Assembly: GCA_017311315.1 (NCBI GenBank)
Contig: CM029646.1
Location: 124,001 to 188,000, forward strand
Reading direction: 5' to 3'
Source: Dendrocalamus latiflorus
Taxonomy: Eukaryota; Streptophyta; Magnoliopsida; Poales; Poaceae
Length of the DNA: 64,000 nt
Part shown: piece after piece, positions 37,001 to 50,700 of the stretch
Position numbering within the stretch: the first letter of the stretch is position 1
How the letters are laid out: the number at the start of each line of letters is the position of its first letter
Program-made: the position numbers and the translations under genes
Notes under the pieces: model-generated
Told to the model about the DNA's origin: nothing
The model's database searches: none
The model's input: the letters and a program-made list of their open reading frames with translations, nothing else

Positions 37001-39250
37001 ATGCTTCACCGGGTGGTTCCATCTCGTAGAAAAAATAGACACTTAGCAACTAGTCCTCACAAAAAGGCGCAACGATCCACGAGAGAAGGCGTTTCTTCAC
37101 CGTGGCATCTCATACAGCCTGTTGCCCATGGTTCTCCGGAAATGTTGCCTGCTCCTGTGCAGCTTCGCCGTAACCCAGCTATGCTTCACCGGGTGGTTCC
37201 ATCTCGTAGAAAAAATAGACACTTAGCAACTAGTCCTCACAAAAAGGCGCAACGATCCACGAGAGAAGGCGTTTCTTCACCGTGGCATCTCATACAGCCT
37301 GTTGCCCATGGTTCTCCGGAAATGTTGCCTGCTCCTGTGCAGCTTCGCCGTAACCCAGCTATGCTTCACCGGGTGGTTCCATCTCGTAGAAAAAATAGAC
37401 ACTTAGCAACTAGTCCTCACAAAAAGGCGCAACGATCCACGAGAGAAGGCGTTTCTTCACCGTGGCATCTCATACAGCCTGTTGCCCATGGTTCTCCGGA
37501 AATGTTGCCTGCTCCTGTGCAGCTTCCGTAACCCAGCTATGCTTCACCGGGTGGTTCCATCTCGTAGAAAAAATAGACACTTAGCAACTAGTCCTCACAA
37601 AAAGGCGCAACGATCCACGAGAGAAGGCGTTTCTTCACCGTGGCATCTCATACAGCCTGTTGCCCATGGTTCTCCGGAAATGTTGCCTGCTCCTGTGCAG
37701 CTTCGCCGTAACCCAGCTATGCTTCACCGGGTGGTTCCATCTCGTAGAAAAAATAGACACTTAGCAACTAGTCCTCACAAAAAGGCGCAACGATCCACGA
37801 GAGAAGGCGTTTCTTCACCGTGGCATCTCATACAGCCTGTTGCCCATGGTTCTCCGGAAATGCCTGCTCCTGTGCAGCTTCGCCGTAACCCAGCTATGCT
37901 TCACCGGGTGGTTCCATCTCGTAGAAAAAATAGACACTTAGCAACTAGTCCTCACAAAAAGGCGCAACGATCCACGAGAGAAGGCGTTTCTTCACCGTGG
38001 CATCTCATACAGCCTGTTGCCCATGGTTCTCCGGAAATGCCTGCTCCTGTGCAGCTTCGCCGTAACCCAGCTATGCTTCACCGGGTGGTCCATCTCGTAG
38101 AAAAAATAGACACTTAGCAACTAGTCCTCACAAAAAGGCGCAACGATCCACGAGAGAAGGCGTTTCTTCACCGTGGCATCTCATACAGCCTGTTGCCCAT
38201 GGTTCTCCGGAAATGTTGCCTGCTCCTGTGCAGCTTCGCCGTAACCCAGCTATGCTTCACCGGGTGGTTCCATCTCGTAGAAAAAATAGACACTTAGCAA
38301 CTAGTCCTCACAAAAAGGCGCAACGATCCACGAGAGAAGGCGTTTCTTCACCGTGGCATCTCATAGCCTGTTGCCCATGGTTCTCCGGAAATGTTGCCTG
38401 CTCCTGTGCAGCTTCCGTAACCCAGCTATGCTTCACCGGGTGGTTCCATCTCGTAGAAAAAATAGACACTTAGCAACTAGTCCTCACAAAAAGGCGCAAC
38501 GATCCACGAGAGAAGGCGTTTCTTCACCGTGGCATCTCATACAGCCTGTTGCCCATGGTTCTCCGGAAATGTTGCCTGCTCCTGTGCAGCTTCGCCGTAA
38601 CCCAGCTATGCTTCACCGGGTGGTTCCATCTCGTAGAAAAAATAGACACTTAGCAACTAGTCCTCACAAAAAGGCGCAACGATCCACGAGAGAAGGCGTT
38701 TCTTCACCGTGGCATCTCGAATAGCCTGTTGCCCATGGTTCTCCGGAAATGTTGCCTGCTCCTGTGCAGCTTCGCCGTAACCCAGCTATGCTTCACCGGG
38801 TGGTTCCATCTCGTAGAAAAAATAGACACTTAGCAACTAGTCCTCACAAAAAGGCGCAACGATCCACGAGAGAAGGCGTTTCTTCACCGTGGCATCTCAT
38901 ACAGCCTGTTGCCCATGGTTCTCCGGAAATGTTGCCTGCTCCTGTGCAGCTTCGCCGTAACCCAGCTATGCTTCACCGGGTGGTTCCATCTCGTAGAAAA
39001 AATAGACACTTAGCAACTAGTCCTCACAAAAAGGCGCAACGATCCACGAGAGAAGGCGTTTCTTCACCGTGGCATCTCATACAGCCTGTTGCCCATGGTT
39101 CTCCGGAAATGTTGCCTGCTCCTGTGCAGCTTCGCCGTAACCCAGCTATGCTTCACCGGGTGGTTCCATCTCGTAGAAAAAATAGACACTTAGCAACTAG
39201 TCCTCACAAAAAGGCGCAACGATCCACGAGAGAAGGCGTTTCTTCACCGT
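22071..39250 (+). repeat. Satellite B domain 1
   Basis: Highly uniform 180-bp monomers with CTTCGCCGTAACCC, mixed with 178-bp CTTCCGTAACCC copies (for example 22265, 23362, 23720, 25338, 27846, 28024). A recurrent 3-bp loss gives AAATGCCTGCTCC (for example near 25494, 29975, 31232, 32666, 33752, 36246, 37859 and 38036). The GAAAAAATAGACAC segment is almost invariant here. The first monomer after the gap is an exception, with CTTCACCGT and a 7-A AAAAAAAGACAC form. Confidence 0.85.
32839..33236 (+). repeat. Scrambled monomers in satellite B domain 1
   Basis: At 32843-32870 a monomer is shortened and altered (GCTGCCTGCAGCTTCCGTCC). At 33150-33236 there is CATATAGCC, a lost C in GTTGCCATGG, and a partial duplication in which GTGCAGCTTC occurs twice with AAATGTTCC between. 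This is consistent with unequal exchange or slippage breakpoints. Confidence 0.8.
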
Positions 39251-42200
39251 GGCATCTCATAGCCTGTTGCCCATGGTTCTCCGGAAATGTTGCCTGCTCC
39301 TGTGCAGCTTCACCGTAACCCAGCTATGCTTCACCGGGTGGTTCCATCTCGTAGAAAAAATAGACACTTAGCAACTAGTCCTCACAAAAAGGCGCAACGA
39401 TCCACGAGAGAAGGCGTTTCTTCACCGTGGCATCTCATACAGCCTGTTGCCCATGGTTCTCCGGAAATGTTGCCTGCTCCTGTGCTATGCTTCACCGGGT
39501 GGGTTCCATCTCGTAGAAAAAATAGACACTTAGCAACTAGTCCTCACAAAAAGGCGCAACGATCCACGAGAGAAGGCGTTTCTTCACCGTGGCATCTCAT
39601 ACAGCCTGTTGCCCATGGTTCTCCGGAAATGTTGCCTGCTCCTGTGCAGCTTCACCGTAACCCAGCTATGCTTCACCGGGTGGTTCCATCTCGTAGAAAA
39701 AATAGACACTTAGCAACTAGTCCTCACAAAAAGGCGCAACGATCCACGAGAGAAGGCGTTTCTTCACCGTGGCATCTCATACAGCCTGTTGCCCATGGTT
39801 CTCCGGAAATGTTGCCTGCTCCTGTGCAGCTTCACCGTAACCCAGCTATGCTTCACCGGGTGGTTCCATCTCGTAGAAAAAATAGACACTTAGCAACTAG
39901 TCCTCACAAAAAGGCGCAACGATCCACGAGAGAAGGCGTTTCTTCACCGTGGCATCTCATATAGCCTGTTGCCCATGGTTCTCCGGAAATGTTGCCTGCT
40001 CCTGTGCAGCTTCACCGTAACCCAGCTATGCTTCACCGGGTGGTTCCATCTCGTAGAAAAAATAGACACTTAGCAACTAGTCCTCACAAAAAGGCGCAAC
40101 GATCCACGAGAGAAGGCGTTTCTTCACCGTGGCATCTCATACAGCCTGTTGCCCATGGTTCTCCGGAAATGCTGCCTGCTCCTGTGCAGCTTCACCGTAA
40201 CCCAGCTATGCTTCACCGGGTGGTTCCATCTCGTAGAAAAAATAGACACTTAGCAACTAGTCCTCACAAAAAGGCGCAACGATCCACGAGAGAAGGCGTT
40301 TCTTCACCGTGGCATCTCATATAGCCTGTTGCCCATGGTTCTCCGGAAATGTTGCCTGCTCCTGTGCAGCTTCACCGTAACCCAGCTATGCTTCACCGGG
40401 TGGTTCCATCTCGTAGAAAAAATAGACACTTAGCAACTAGTCCTCACAAAAAGGCGCAACGATCCACGAGAGAAGGCGTTTCTTCACCGTGGCATCTCAT
40501 ATAGCCTGTTGCCCATGGTTCTCCGGAAATGTTGCCTGCTCCTGTGCAGCTTCGCCGTAACCCAGCTATGCTTCACCGGGTGGTTCCATCTCGTAGAAAA
40601 AATAGACACTTAGCAACTAGTCCTCACAAAAAGGCGCAACGATCCACGAGAGAAGGCGTTTCTTCACCGTGGCATCTCATATAGCCTGTTGCCCATGGTT
40701 CTCCGGAAATGCTGCCTGCTCCTGTGCAGCTTCACCGTAACCCAGCTATGCTTCACCGGGTGGTCCATCTCGTAGAAAAAATAGACACTTAGCAACTAGT
40801 CCTCACAAAAAGGCGCAACGATCCACGAGAGAAGGCGTTTCTTCACCGTGGCATCTCATACAGCCTGTTGCCCATGGTTCTCCGGAAATGCTGCCTGCTC
40901 CTGTGCAGCTTCCGTAACCCAGCTATGCTTCACCGGGTGGGTTCCATCTCGTAGAAAAAAAATAGACACTTAGTCCTCACAAAAAGGCGCAACGATCCAC
41001 GAGAGAAGGCGTTTCTTCACCGTGGCATCTATATACAGCCTGTTGCCCATGGTTCTCCGGAAATGCTGCCTGCTCCTGTGCAGCTTCACCGTAACCCAGC
41101 TATGCTTCACCGGGTGGTTCCATCTCGTAGAAAAAATGACACTTAGCAACTAGTCCTCACAAAAAGGCGCAACGATCCACGAGAGAAGGCGTTTCTTCAC
41201 CGTGGCATCTCATACAGCCTGTTGCCCATGGTTCTCCGGAAATGTTGCCTGCTCCTGTGCAGCTTCACCGTAACCCAGCTATGCTTCACCGGGTGGTTCC
41301 ATCTCGTAGAAAAAATGGACACTTAGCAACTAGTCCTCAAAAAGGCGCAACGATCCACGAGAGAAGGCGTTTCTTCACCGTGGCATCTCATAGCCTGTTG
41401 CCCATGGTTCTCCGGAAATGTTGCCTGCTCCTGTGCAGCTTCCGTAACCCAGCTATGCTTCACCGGGTGGTTCCATCTCGTAGAAAAAATAGACACTTAG
41501 CAACTAGTCCTCACAAAAAGGCGCAACGATCCACGAGAGAAGGCGTTTCTTCACCGTGGCATCTCATACAGCCTGTTGCCCATGGTTCTCGGAAATGTTG
41601 CCTGCTCCTGTGCAGCTTCCGTAACCCAGCTATGCTTCACCGGGTGGTTCCATCTCGTAGAAAAAAAGACACTTAGCAACTAGTCCTCACAAAAAGGCGC
41701 AACGATCCACGAGAGAAGGCGTTTCTTCACCGTGGCATCTCATACAGCCTGTTGCCCATGGTTCTCCGGAAATGCTGCCTGCTCCTGTGCAGCTTCACCG
41801 TAACCCAGCTATGCTTCACCGGGTGGTTCCATCTCGTAGAAAAAATACACTTAGCAACTAGTCCTCACAAAAAGGCGCAACGATCCACGAGAGAAGGCGT
41901 TTCTTCACCGTGGCATCTCATATAGCCTGTTGCCCATGGTTCTCCGGAAATGTTGCCTGCTCCTGTCAGCTTCACCGTAACCCAGCTATGCTTCACCGGG
42001 TGGTTCCATCTCGTAGAAAAAATGGACACTTAGCAACTAGTCCTCACAAAAGGCGCAACGATCCACGAGAGAAGGCGTTTCTTCTCGTGCATCTCATATA
42101 GCCTGTTGCCCATGGTTCTCCGGAAATGTTGCCTGCTCCTGTGCAGCTTCACCGTAACCCAGCTATGCTTCACCGGGTGGTTCCATCTCGTAGAAAAAAT

Positions 42201-44700
42201 AGACACTTAGCAACTAGTCCTCACAAAAAGGCGCAACGATCCACGAGAGAAGGCGTTTCTTCACCGTGGCATCTCATACAGCCTGTTGCCCATGGTTCTC
42301 CGGAAATGTTGCCTGCTCCTGTGCAGCTTCGCCGTAACCCAGCTATGCTTCACGGGTGGTTCCATCTCGTAGAAAAAATAGACACTTAGCAACTAGTCCT
42401 CACAAAAAGGCGCAACGATCCACGAGAGAAGGCGTTTCTTCACCGTGGCATCTCATATAGCCTGTTGCCCATGGTTCTCCGGAAATGTTGCCTGCTCCTG
42501 TGCAGCTTCACCGTAACCCAGCTATGCTTCACCGGGTGGTCCATCTCGTAGAAAAAATAGACACTTAGCAACTAGTCCTCACAAAAAGGCGCAACGATCC
42601 ACGAGAGAAGGCGTTTCTTCACCGTGGCATCTCATATAGCCTGTTGCCCATGGTTCTCCGGAAATGCTGCCTGCTCCTGTGCAGCTTCACCGTAACCCAG
42701 CTATGCTTCACCGGGTGGGTCCATCTCGTAGAAAAAATAGACACTTAGCAACTAGTCCTCACAAAAAGGCGCAACGATCCACGAGAGAAGGCGTTTCTTC
42801 ACCGTGGCATCTCATACAGCCTGTTGCCCATGGTTCTCCGGAAATGCTGCCTGCTCCTGTGCAGCTTCACCGTAACCCAGCTATGCTTCACCGGGTGGTC
42901 CATCTCGTAGAAAAAATGGACACTTAGCAACTAGCCCTCACAAAAAGGCGCAACGATCCACGAGAGAAGGCGTTTCTTCACCGTGGCATCTCATATAGCC
43001 TGTTGCCCATGGTTCTCCGGAAATGCTGCCTGCTCCTGTGCAGCTTCACCGTAACCCAGCTATGCTTCACCGGGTGGGTCCATCTCGTAGAAAAAATGGA
43101 CACTTAGCAACTAGTCCTCACAAAAAGGCGCAACGATCCACGAGAGAAGGCGTTTCTTCACCGTGGCATCTCATACAGCCTGTTGCCCATGGTTCTCCGG
43201 AAATGTTGCCTGCTCCTGTGCAGCTTCACCGTAACCCAGCTATGCTTCACCGGGTGGGTCCATCTCGTAGAAAAAATGGACACTTAGCAACTAGTCCTCA
43301 CAAAAAGGCGCAACGATCCACGAGAGAAGGCGTTTCTTCACCGTGGCATCTCATATAGCCTGTTGCCCATGGTTCTCCGGAAATGCTGCTCCTGTGCAGC
43401 TTCCGTAACCCAGCTATGCTTCACCGGGTGGTTCCATCTCGTAGAAAAAATGGACACTTAGCAACTAGTCCTCACAAAAAGGCGCAACGATCCACGAGAG
43501 AAGGCGTTTCTTCACCGTGGCATCTCATATAGCCTGTTGCCCATGGTTCTCCGGAAATGCTGCCTGCTCCTGTGCAGCTTCACCGTAACCCAGCTATGCT
43601 TCACCGGGTGGTTCCATCTCGTAGAAAAAATAGACACTTAGCAACTAGTCCTCACAAAAAGGCGCAACGATCCACGAGAGAAGGCGTTTCTTCACCGTGG
43701 CATCTCATATAGCCTGTTGCCCATGGTTCTCCGGAAATGTTGCCTGCTCCTGTGCAGCTTCCGTAACCCAGCTATGCTTCACGGGTGGGTCCATCTCGTA
43801 GAAAAAATAGACACTTAGCAACTAGTCCTCACAAAAAGGCGCAACGATCCACGAGAGAAGGCGTTTCTTCACCGGGCATCTCATATAGCCTGTTGCCCAT
43901 GGTTCTCCGGAAATGTTGCCTGCTCCTGTGCAGCTTCGCCGTAACCCAGCTATGCTTCACCGGGTGGGTCCATCTCGTAGAAAAAATGACACTTAGCAAC
44001 TTCTAGTCCTCACAAAAAGGCGCAACGATCCACGAGAGAAGGCGTTTCTTCACCGTGGCATCTCATACAGCCTGTTGCCCATGGTTCTCCGGAAATGTTG
44101 CCTGCTCCTGTGCAGCTTCGCCGTAACCCAGCTATGCTTCACCGGGTGGTTCCATCTCGTAGAAAAAATAGACACTTAGCAACTAGTCCTCACAAAAAGG
44201 CGCAACGATCCACGAGAGAAGGCGTTTCTTCACCGTGGCATCTCATACAGCCTGTTGCCCATGGTTCTCCGGAAATGTCCTGCTCCTGTGCAGCTTCGCC
44301 GTAACCCAGCTATGCTTCACCGGGTGGTCCATCTCGTAGAAAAAATGAGACACTTAGCAACTAGTCCTCACAAAAAGGCGCAACGATCCACGAGAGAAGG
44401 CGTTTCTTCACCGTGGCATCTCATACAGCCTGTTGCCCATGGTTCTCCGGAAATGTTGCCTGCTCCTGTGCAGCTTCACGTAACCCAGCTGTGCTTCACC
44501 GGGTGGTTCCATCTCGTAGAAAAAATAGACACTTAGCAACTAGTCCTCACAAAAAGGCGCAACGATCCACGAGAGAAGGCGTTTCTTCACCGTGGCATCT
44601 CATACAGCCTGTTGCCCATGGTTCTCCGGAAATGTGCCTGCTCCTGTGCAGCTTCACCGTAACCCAGCTATGCTTCACCGGGTGGTTCCATCTCGTAGAA
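39251..44700 (+). repeat. Satellite B domain 2, variant subfamily block
   Basis: About 30 monomers with shared variants that are rare or absent elsewhere: CTTCACCGTAAC (first 39309, last near 44652), CTCATATAGCC or CTCATAGCC instead of CTCATACAGCC, AAATGCTGCC, AAAAATGGACAC and GGGTGGGTCC. Small indels are much more frequent than in the flanking domains, for example the loss at 39483-39490, the shortened copy at 40970, and changes at 41336, 42030-42085 and 43870. The block is an older or separately evolving subfamily between two homogenised domains. Confidence 0.85.
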
Positions 44701-47700
44701 AAAATAGACACTTAGCAACTAGTCCTCACAAAAAGGCGCAACGATCCACGAGAGAAGGCGTTTCTTCACCGTGGCATCTCATACAGCCTGTTGCCCATGG
44801 TTCTCCGGAAATGTTGCCTGCTCCTGTGCAGCTTCGCCGTAACCCAGCTATGCTTCACCGGGTGGTTCCATCTCGTAGAAAAAATAGACACTTAGCAACT
44901 AGTCCTCACAAAAAGGCGCAACGATCCACGAGAGAAGGCGTTTCTTCACCGTGGCATCTCATACAGCCTGTTGCCCATGGTTCTCCGGAAATGTTGCCTG
45001 CTCCTGTGCAGCTTCGCCGTAACCCAGCTATGCTTCACCGGGTGGTTCCATCTCGTAGAAAAAAAGACACTTAGCAACTAGTCCTCACAAAAAGGCGCAA
45101 CGATCCACGAGAGAAGGCGTTTCTTCACCGTGGCATCTCATACAGCCTGTTGCCCATGGTTCTCCGGAAATGTTGCCTGCTCCTGTGCAGCTTCGCCGTA
45201 ACCCAGCTATGCTTCACCGGGTGGTTCCATCTCGTAGAAAAAATGACACTTAGCAACTAGTCCTCACAAAAAGGCGCAACGATCCACGAGAGAAGGCGTT
45301 TCTTCACCGTGGCATCTCATACAGCCTGTTGCCCATGGTTCTCCGGAAATGTTGCCTGCTCCTGTGCAGCTTCGCCGTAACCCAGCTATGCTTCACCGGG
45401 TGGTTCCATCTCGTAGAAAAAAGACACTTAGCAACTAGTCCTCACAAAAAGGCGCAACGATCCACGAGAGAAGGCGTTTCTTCACCGTGGCATCTCATAC
45501 AGCCTGTTGCCCATGGTTCTCCGGAAATGTTGCCTGCTCCTGTGCAGCTTCCCGTAACCCAGCTATGCTTCACCGGGTGGTTCCATCTCGTAGAAAAAAA
45601 GACACTTAGCAACTAGTCCTCACAAAAAGGCGCAACGATCCACGAGAGAAGGCGTTTCTTCACCGTGGCATCTCATACAGCCTGTTGCCCATGGTTCTCC
45701 GGAAATGTTGCCTGCTCCTGTGCAGCTTCGCCGTAACCCAGCTATGCTTCACCGGGTGGTTCCATCTCGTAGAAAAAATAGACACTTAGCAACTAGTCCT
45801 CACAAAAAGGCGCAACGATCCACGAGAGAAGGCGTTTCTTCACCGTGGCATCTCATACAGCCTGTTGCCCATGGTTCTCCGGAAATGTTGCCTGCTCCTG
45901 TGCAGCTTCGCCGTAACCCAGCTATGCTTCACCGGGTGGTCCATCTCGTAGAAAAAATGACACTTAGCAACTAGTCCTCACAAAAAGGCGCAACGATCCA
46001 CGAGAGAAGGCGTTTCTTCACCGTGGCATCTCATACAGCCTGTTGCCCATGGTTCTCCGGAAATGTTGCCTGCTCCTGTGCAGCTTCCCGTAACCCAGCT
46101 ATGCTTCACCGGGTGGTTCCATCTCGTAGAAAAAAGACACTTAGCAACTAGTCCTCACAAAAAGGCGCAACGATCCACGAGAGAAGGCGTTTCTTCACCG
46201 TGGCATCTCATACAGCCTGTTGCCCATGGTTCTCCGGAAATGTTGCCTGCTCCTGTGCAGCTTCGCCGTAACCCAGCTATGCTTCACCGGGTGGTTCCAT
46301 CTCGTAGAAAAAATAGACACTTAGCAACTAGTCCTCACAAAAAGGCGCAACGATCCACGAGAGAAGGCGTTTCTTCACCGTGGCATCTCATACAGCCTGT
46401 TGCCCATGGTTCTCCGGAAATGTTGCCTGCTCCTGTGCAGCTTCGCCGTAACCCAGCTATGCTTCACCGGGTGGTTCCATCTCGTAGAAAAAATGACACT
46501 TAGCAACTAGTCCTCACAAAAAGGCGCAACGATCCACGAGAGAAGGCGTTTCTTCACCGTGGCATCTCATACAGCCTGTTGCCCATGGTTCTCCGGAAAT
46601 GTTGCCTGCTCCTGTGCAGCTTCGCCGTAACCCAGCTATGCTTCACCGGGTGGTTCCATCTCGTAGAAAAAAGACACTTAGCAACTAGTCCTCACAAAAA
46701 GGCGCAACGATCCACGAGAGAAGGCGTTTCTTCACCGTGGCATCTCATACAGCCTGTTGCCCATGGTTCTCCGGAAATGTTGCCTGCTCCTGTGCAGCTT
46801 CCCGTAACCCAGCTATGCTTCACCGGGTGGTTCCATCTCGTAGAAAAAATAGACACTTAGCAACTAGTCCTCACAAAAAGGCGCAACGATCCACGAGAGA
46901 AGGCGTTTCTTCACCGTGGCATCTCATACAGCCTGTTGCCCATGGTTCTCCGGAAATGTTGCCTGCTCCTGTGCAGCTTCGCCGTAACCCAGCTATGCTT
47001 CACCGGGTGGTTCCATCTCGTAGAAAAAAGACACTTAGCAACTAGTCCTCACAAAAAGGCGCAACGATCCACGAGAGAAGGCGTTTCTTCACCGTGGCAT
47101 CTCATACAGCCTGTTGCCCATGGTTCTCCGGAAATGTTGCCTGCTCCTGTGCAGCTTCGCCGTAACCCAGCTATGCTTCACCGGGTGGTTCCATCTCGTA
47201 GAAAAAATAGACACTTAGCAACTAGTCCTCACAAAAAGGCGCAACGATCCACGAGAGAAGGCGTTTCTTCACCGTGGCATCTCATACAGCCTGTTGCCCA
47301 TGGTTCTCCGGAAATGTTGCCTGCTCCTGTGCAGCTTCGCCGTAACCCAGCTATGCTTCACCGGGTGGTTCCATCTCGTAGAAAAAATAGACACTTAGCA
47401 ACTAGTCCTCACAAAAAGGCGCAACGATCCACGAGAGAAGGCGTTTCTTCACCGTGGCATCTCATACAGCCTGTTGCCCATGGTTCTCCGGAAATGTTGC
47501 CTGCTCCTGTGCAGCTTCGCCGTAACCCAGCTATGCTTCACCGGGTGGTTCCATCTCGTAGAAAAAAGACACTTAGCAACTAGTCCTCACAAAAAGGCGC
47601 AACGATCCACGAGAGAAGGCGTTTCTTCACCGTGGCATCTCATACAGCCTGTTGCCCGGTTCTCCGGAAATGTTGCCTGCTCCTGTGCAGCTTCGCCGTA

Positions 47701-50700
47701 ACCCAGCTATGCTTCACCGGGTGGTTCCATCTCGTAGAAAAAAGACACTTAGCAACTAGTCCTCACAAAAAGGCGCAACGATCCACGAGAGAAGGCGTTT
47801 CTTCACCGTGGCATCTCATACAGCCTGTTGCCCATGGTTCTCCGGAAATGTTGCCTGCTCCTGTGCAGCTTCGCCGTAACCCAGCTATGCTTCACCGGGT
47901 GGTTCCATCTTGTAGAAAAGAGACACTTAGCAACTAGTCCTCACAAAAAGGCGCAACGATCCACGAGAGAAGGCGTTTCTTCACCGTGGCATCTCATACA
48001 GCCTGTTGCCCATGGTTCTCCGGAAATGTTGCCTGCTCCTGTGCAGCTTCGCCGTAACCCAGCTATGCTTCACCGGGTGGTTCCATCTCGTAGAAAAAAT
48101 AGACACTTAGCAACTAGTCCTCACAAAAAGGCGCAACGATCCACGAGAGAAGGCGTTTCTTCACCGTGGCATCTCATACAGCCTGTTGCCCATGGTTCTC
48201 CGGAAATGTTGCCTGCTCCTGTGCAGCTTCGCCGTAACCCAGCTATGCTTCACCGGGTGGTTCCATCTCGTAGAAAAAAGACACTTAGCAACTAGTCCTC
48301 ACAAAAAGGCGCAACGATCCACGAGAGAAGGCGTTTCTTCACCGTGGCATCTCATACAGCCTGTTGCCCATGGTTCTCCGGAAATGTTGCCTGCTCCTGT
48401 GCAGCTTCGCCGTAACCCAGCTATGCTTCACCGGGTGGTTCCATCTCGTAGAAAAAATAGACACTTAGCAACTAGTCCTCACAAAAAGGCGCAACGATCC
48501 ACGAGAGAAGGCGTTTCTTCACCGTGGCATCTCATACAGCCTGTTGCCCATGGTTCTCCGGAAATGTTGCCTGCTCCTGTGCAGCTTCGCCGTAACCCAG
48601 CTATGCTTCACCGGGTGGTTCCATCTCGTAGAAAAAATAGACACTTAGCAACTAGTCCTCACAAAAAGGCGCAACGATCCACGAGAGAAGGCGTTTCTTC
48701 ACCGTGGCATCTCATACAGCCTGTTGCCCATGGTTCTCCGGAAATGTTGCCTGCTCCTGTGCAGCTTCGCGTAACCCAGCTATGCTTCACCGGGTGGTTC
48801 CATCTCGTAGAAAAAAGACACTTAGCAACTAGTCCTCACAAAAAGGCGCAACGATCCACGAGAGAAGGCGTTTCTTCACCGTGGCATCTCATACAGCCTG
48901 TTGCCCATGGTTCTCCGGAAATGTTGCCTGCTCCTGTGCAGCTTCGCCGTAACCCAGCTATGCTTCACCGGGTGGTTCCATCTCGTAGAAAAAATAGACA
49001 CTTAGCAACTAGTCCTCACAAAAAGGCGCAACGATCCACGAGAGAAGGCGTTTCTTCACCGTGGCATCTCATACAGCCTGTTGCCCATGGTTCTCCGGAA
49101 ATGTTGCCTGCTCCTGTGCAGCTTCGCCGTAACCCAGCTATGCTTCACCGGGTGGTTCCATCTCGTAGAAAAAAGACACTTAGCAACTAGTCCTCACAAA
49201 AAGGCGCAACGATCCACGAGAGAAGGCGTTTCTTCACCGTGGCATCTCATACAGCCTGTTGCCCATGGTTCTCCGGAAATGTTGCCTGCTCCTGTGCAGC
49301 TTCGCCGTAACCCAGCTATGCTTCTCCGGGTGGTTCCATCTTGTAGAAAAGAGACACTTAGCAACTAGTCCTCACAAAAAGGCGCAACGATCCACGAGAG
49401 AAGGCGTTTCTTCACCGTGGCATCTCATACAGCCTGTTGCCCATGGTTCTCCGGAAATGTTGCCTGCTCCTGTGCAGCTTCGCCGTAACCCAGCTATGCT
49501 TCACCGGGTGGTTCCATCTCGTAGAAAAAATAGACACTTAGCAACTAGTCCTCACAAAAAGGCGCAACGATCCACGAGAGAAGGCGTTTCTTCACCGTGG
49601 CATCTCATACAGCCTGTTGCCCATGGTTCTCCGGAAATGTTGCCTGCTCCTGTGCAGCTTCGCCGTAACCCAGCTATGCTTCACCGGGTGGTTCCATCTC
49701 GTAGAAAAAATAGACACTTAGCAACTAGTCCTCACAAAAAGGCGCAACGATCCACGAGAGAAGGCGTTTCTTCACCGTGGCATCTCATACAGCCTGTTGC
49801 CCATGGTTCTCCGGAAATGTTGCCTGCTCCTGTGCAGCTTCGCCGTAACCCAGCTATGCTTCACCGGGTGGTTCCATCTCGTAGAAAAAATAGACACTTA
49901 GCAACTAGTCCTCACAAAAAGGCGCAACGATCCACGAGAGAAGGCGTTTCTTCACCGTGGCATCTCATACAGCCTGTTGCCCATGGTTCTCCGGAAATGT
50001 TGCCTGCTCCTGTGCAGCTTCGCCGTAACCCAGCTATGCTTCACCGGGTGGTTCCATCTCGTAGAAAAAATAGACACTTAGCAACTAGTCCTCACAAAAA
50101 GGCGCAACGATCCACGAGAGAAGGCGTTTCTTCACCGTGGCATCTCATACAGCCTGTTGCCCATGGTTCTCCGGAAATGTTGCCTGCTCCTGTGCAGCTT
50201 CGCCGTAACCCAGCTATGCTTCACCGGGTGGTTCCATCTCGTAGAAAAAATACACTTAGCAACTAGTCCTCACAAAAAGGCGCAACGATCCACGAGAGAA
50301 GGCGTTTCTTCACCGTGGCATCTCATACAGCCTGTTGCCCATGGTTCTCCGGAAATGTTGCCTGCTCCTGTGCAGCTTCGCCGTAACCCAGCTATGCTTC
50401 ACCGGGTGGTTCCATCTCGTAGAAAAAATAGACACTTAGCAACTAGTCCTCACAAAAAGGCGCAACGATCCACGAGAGAAGGCGTTTCTTCACCGTGGCA
50501 TCTCATACAGCCTGTTGCCCATGGTTCTCCGGAAATGTTGCCTGCTCCTGTGCAGCTTCGCCGTAACCCAGCTATGCTTCACCGGGTGGTTCCATCTCGT
50601 AGAAAAAATAGACACTTAGCAACTAGTCCTCACAAAAAGGCGCAACGATCCACGAGAGAAGGCGTTTCTTCACCGTGGCATCTCATACAGCCTGTTGCCC

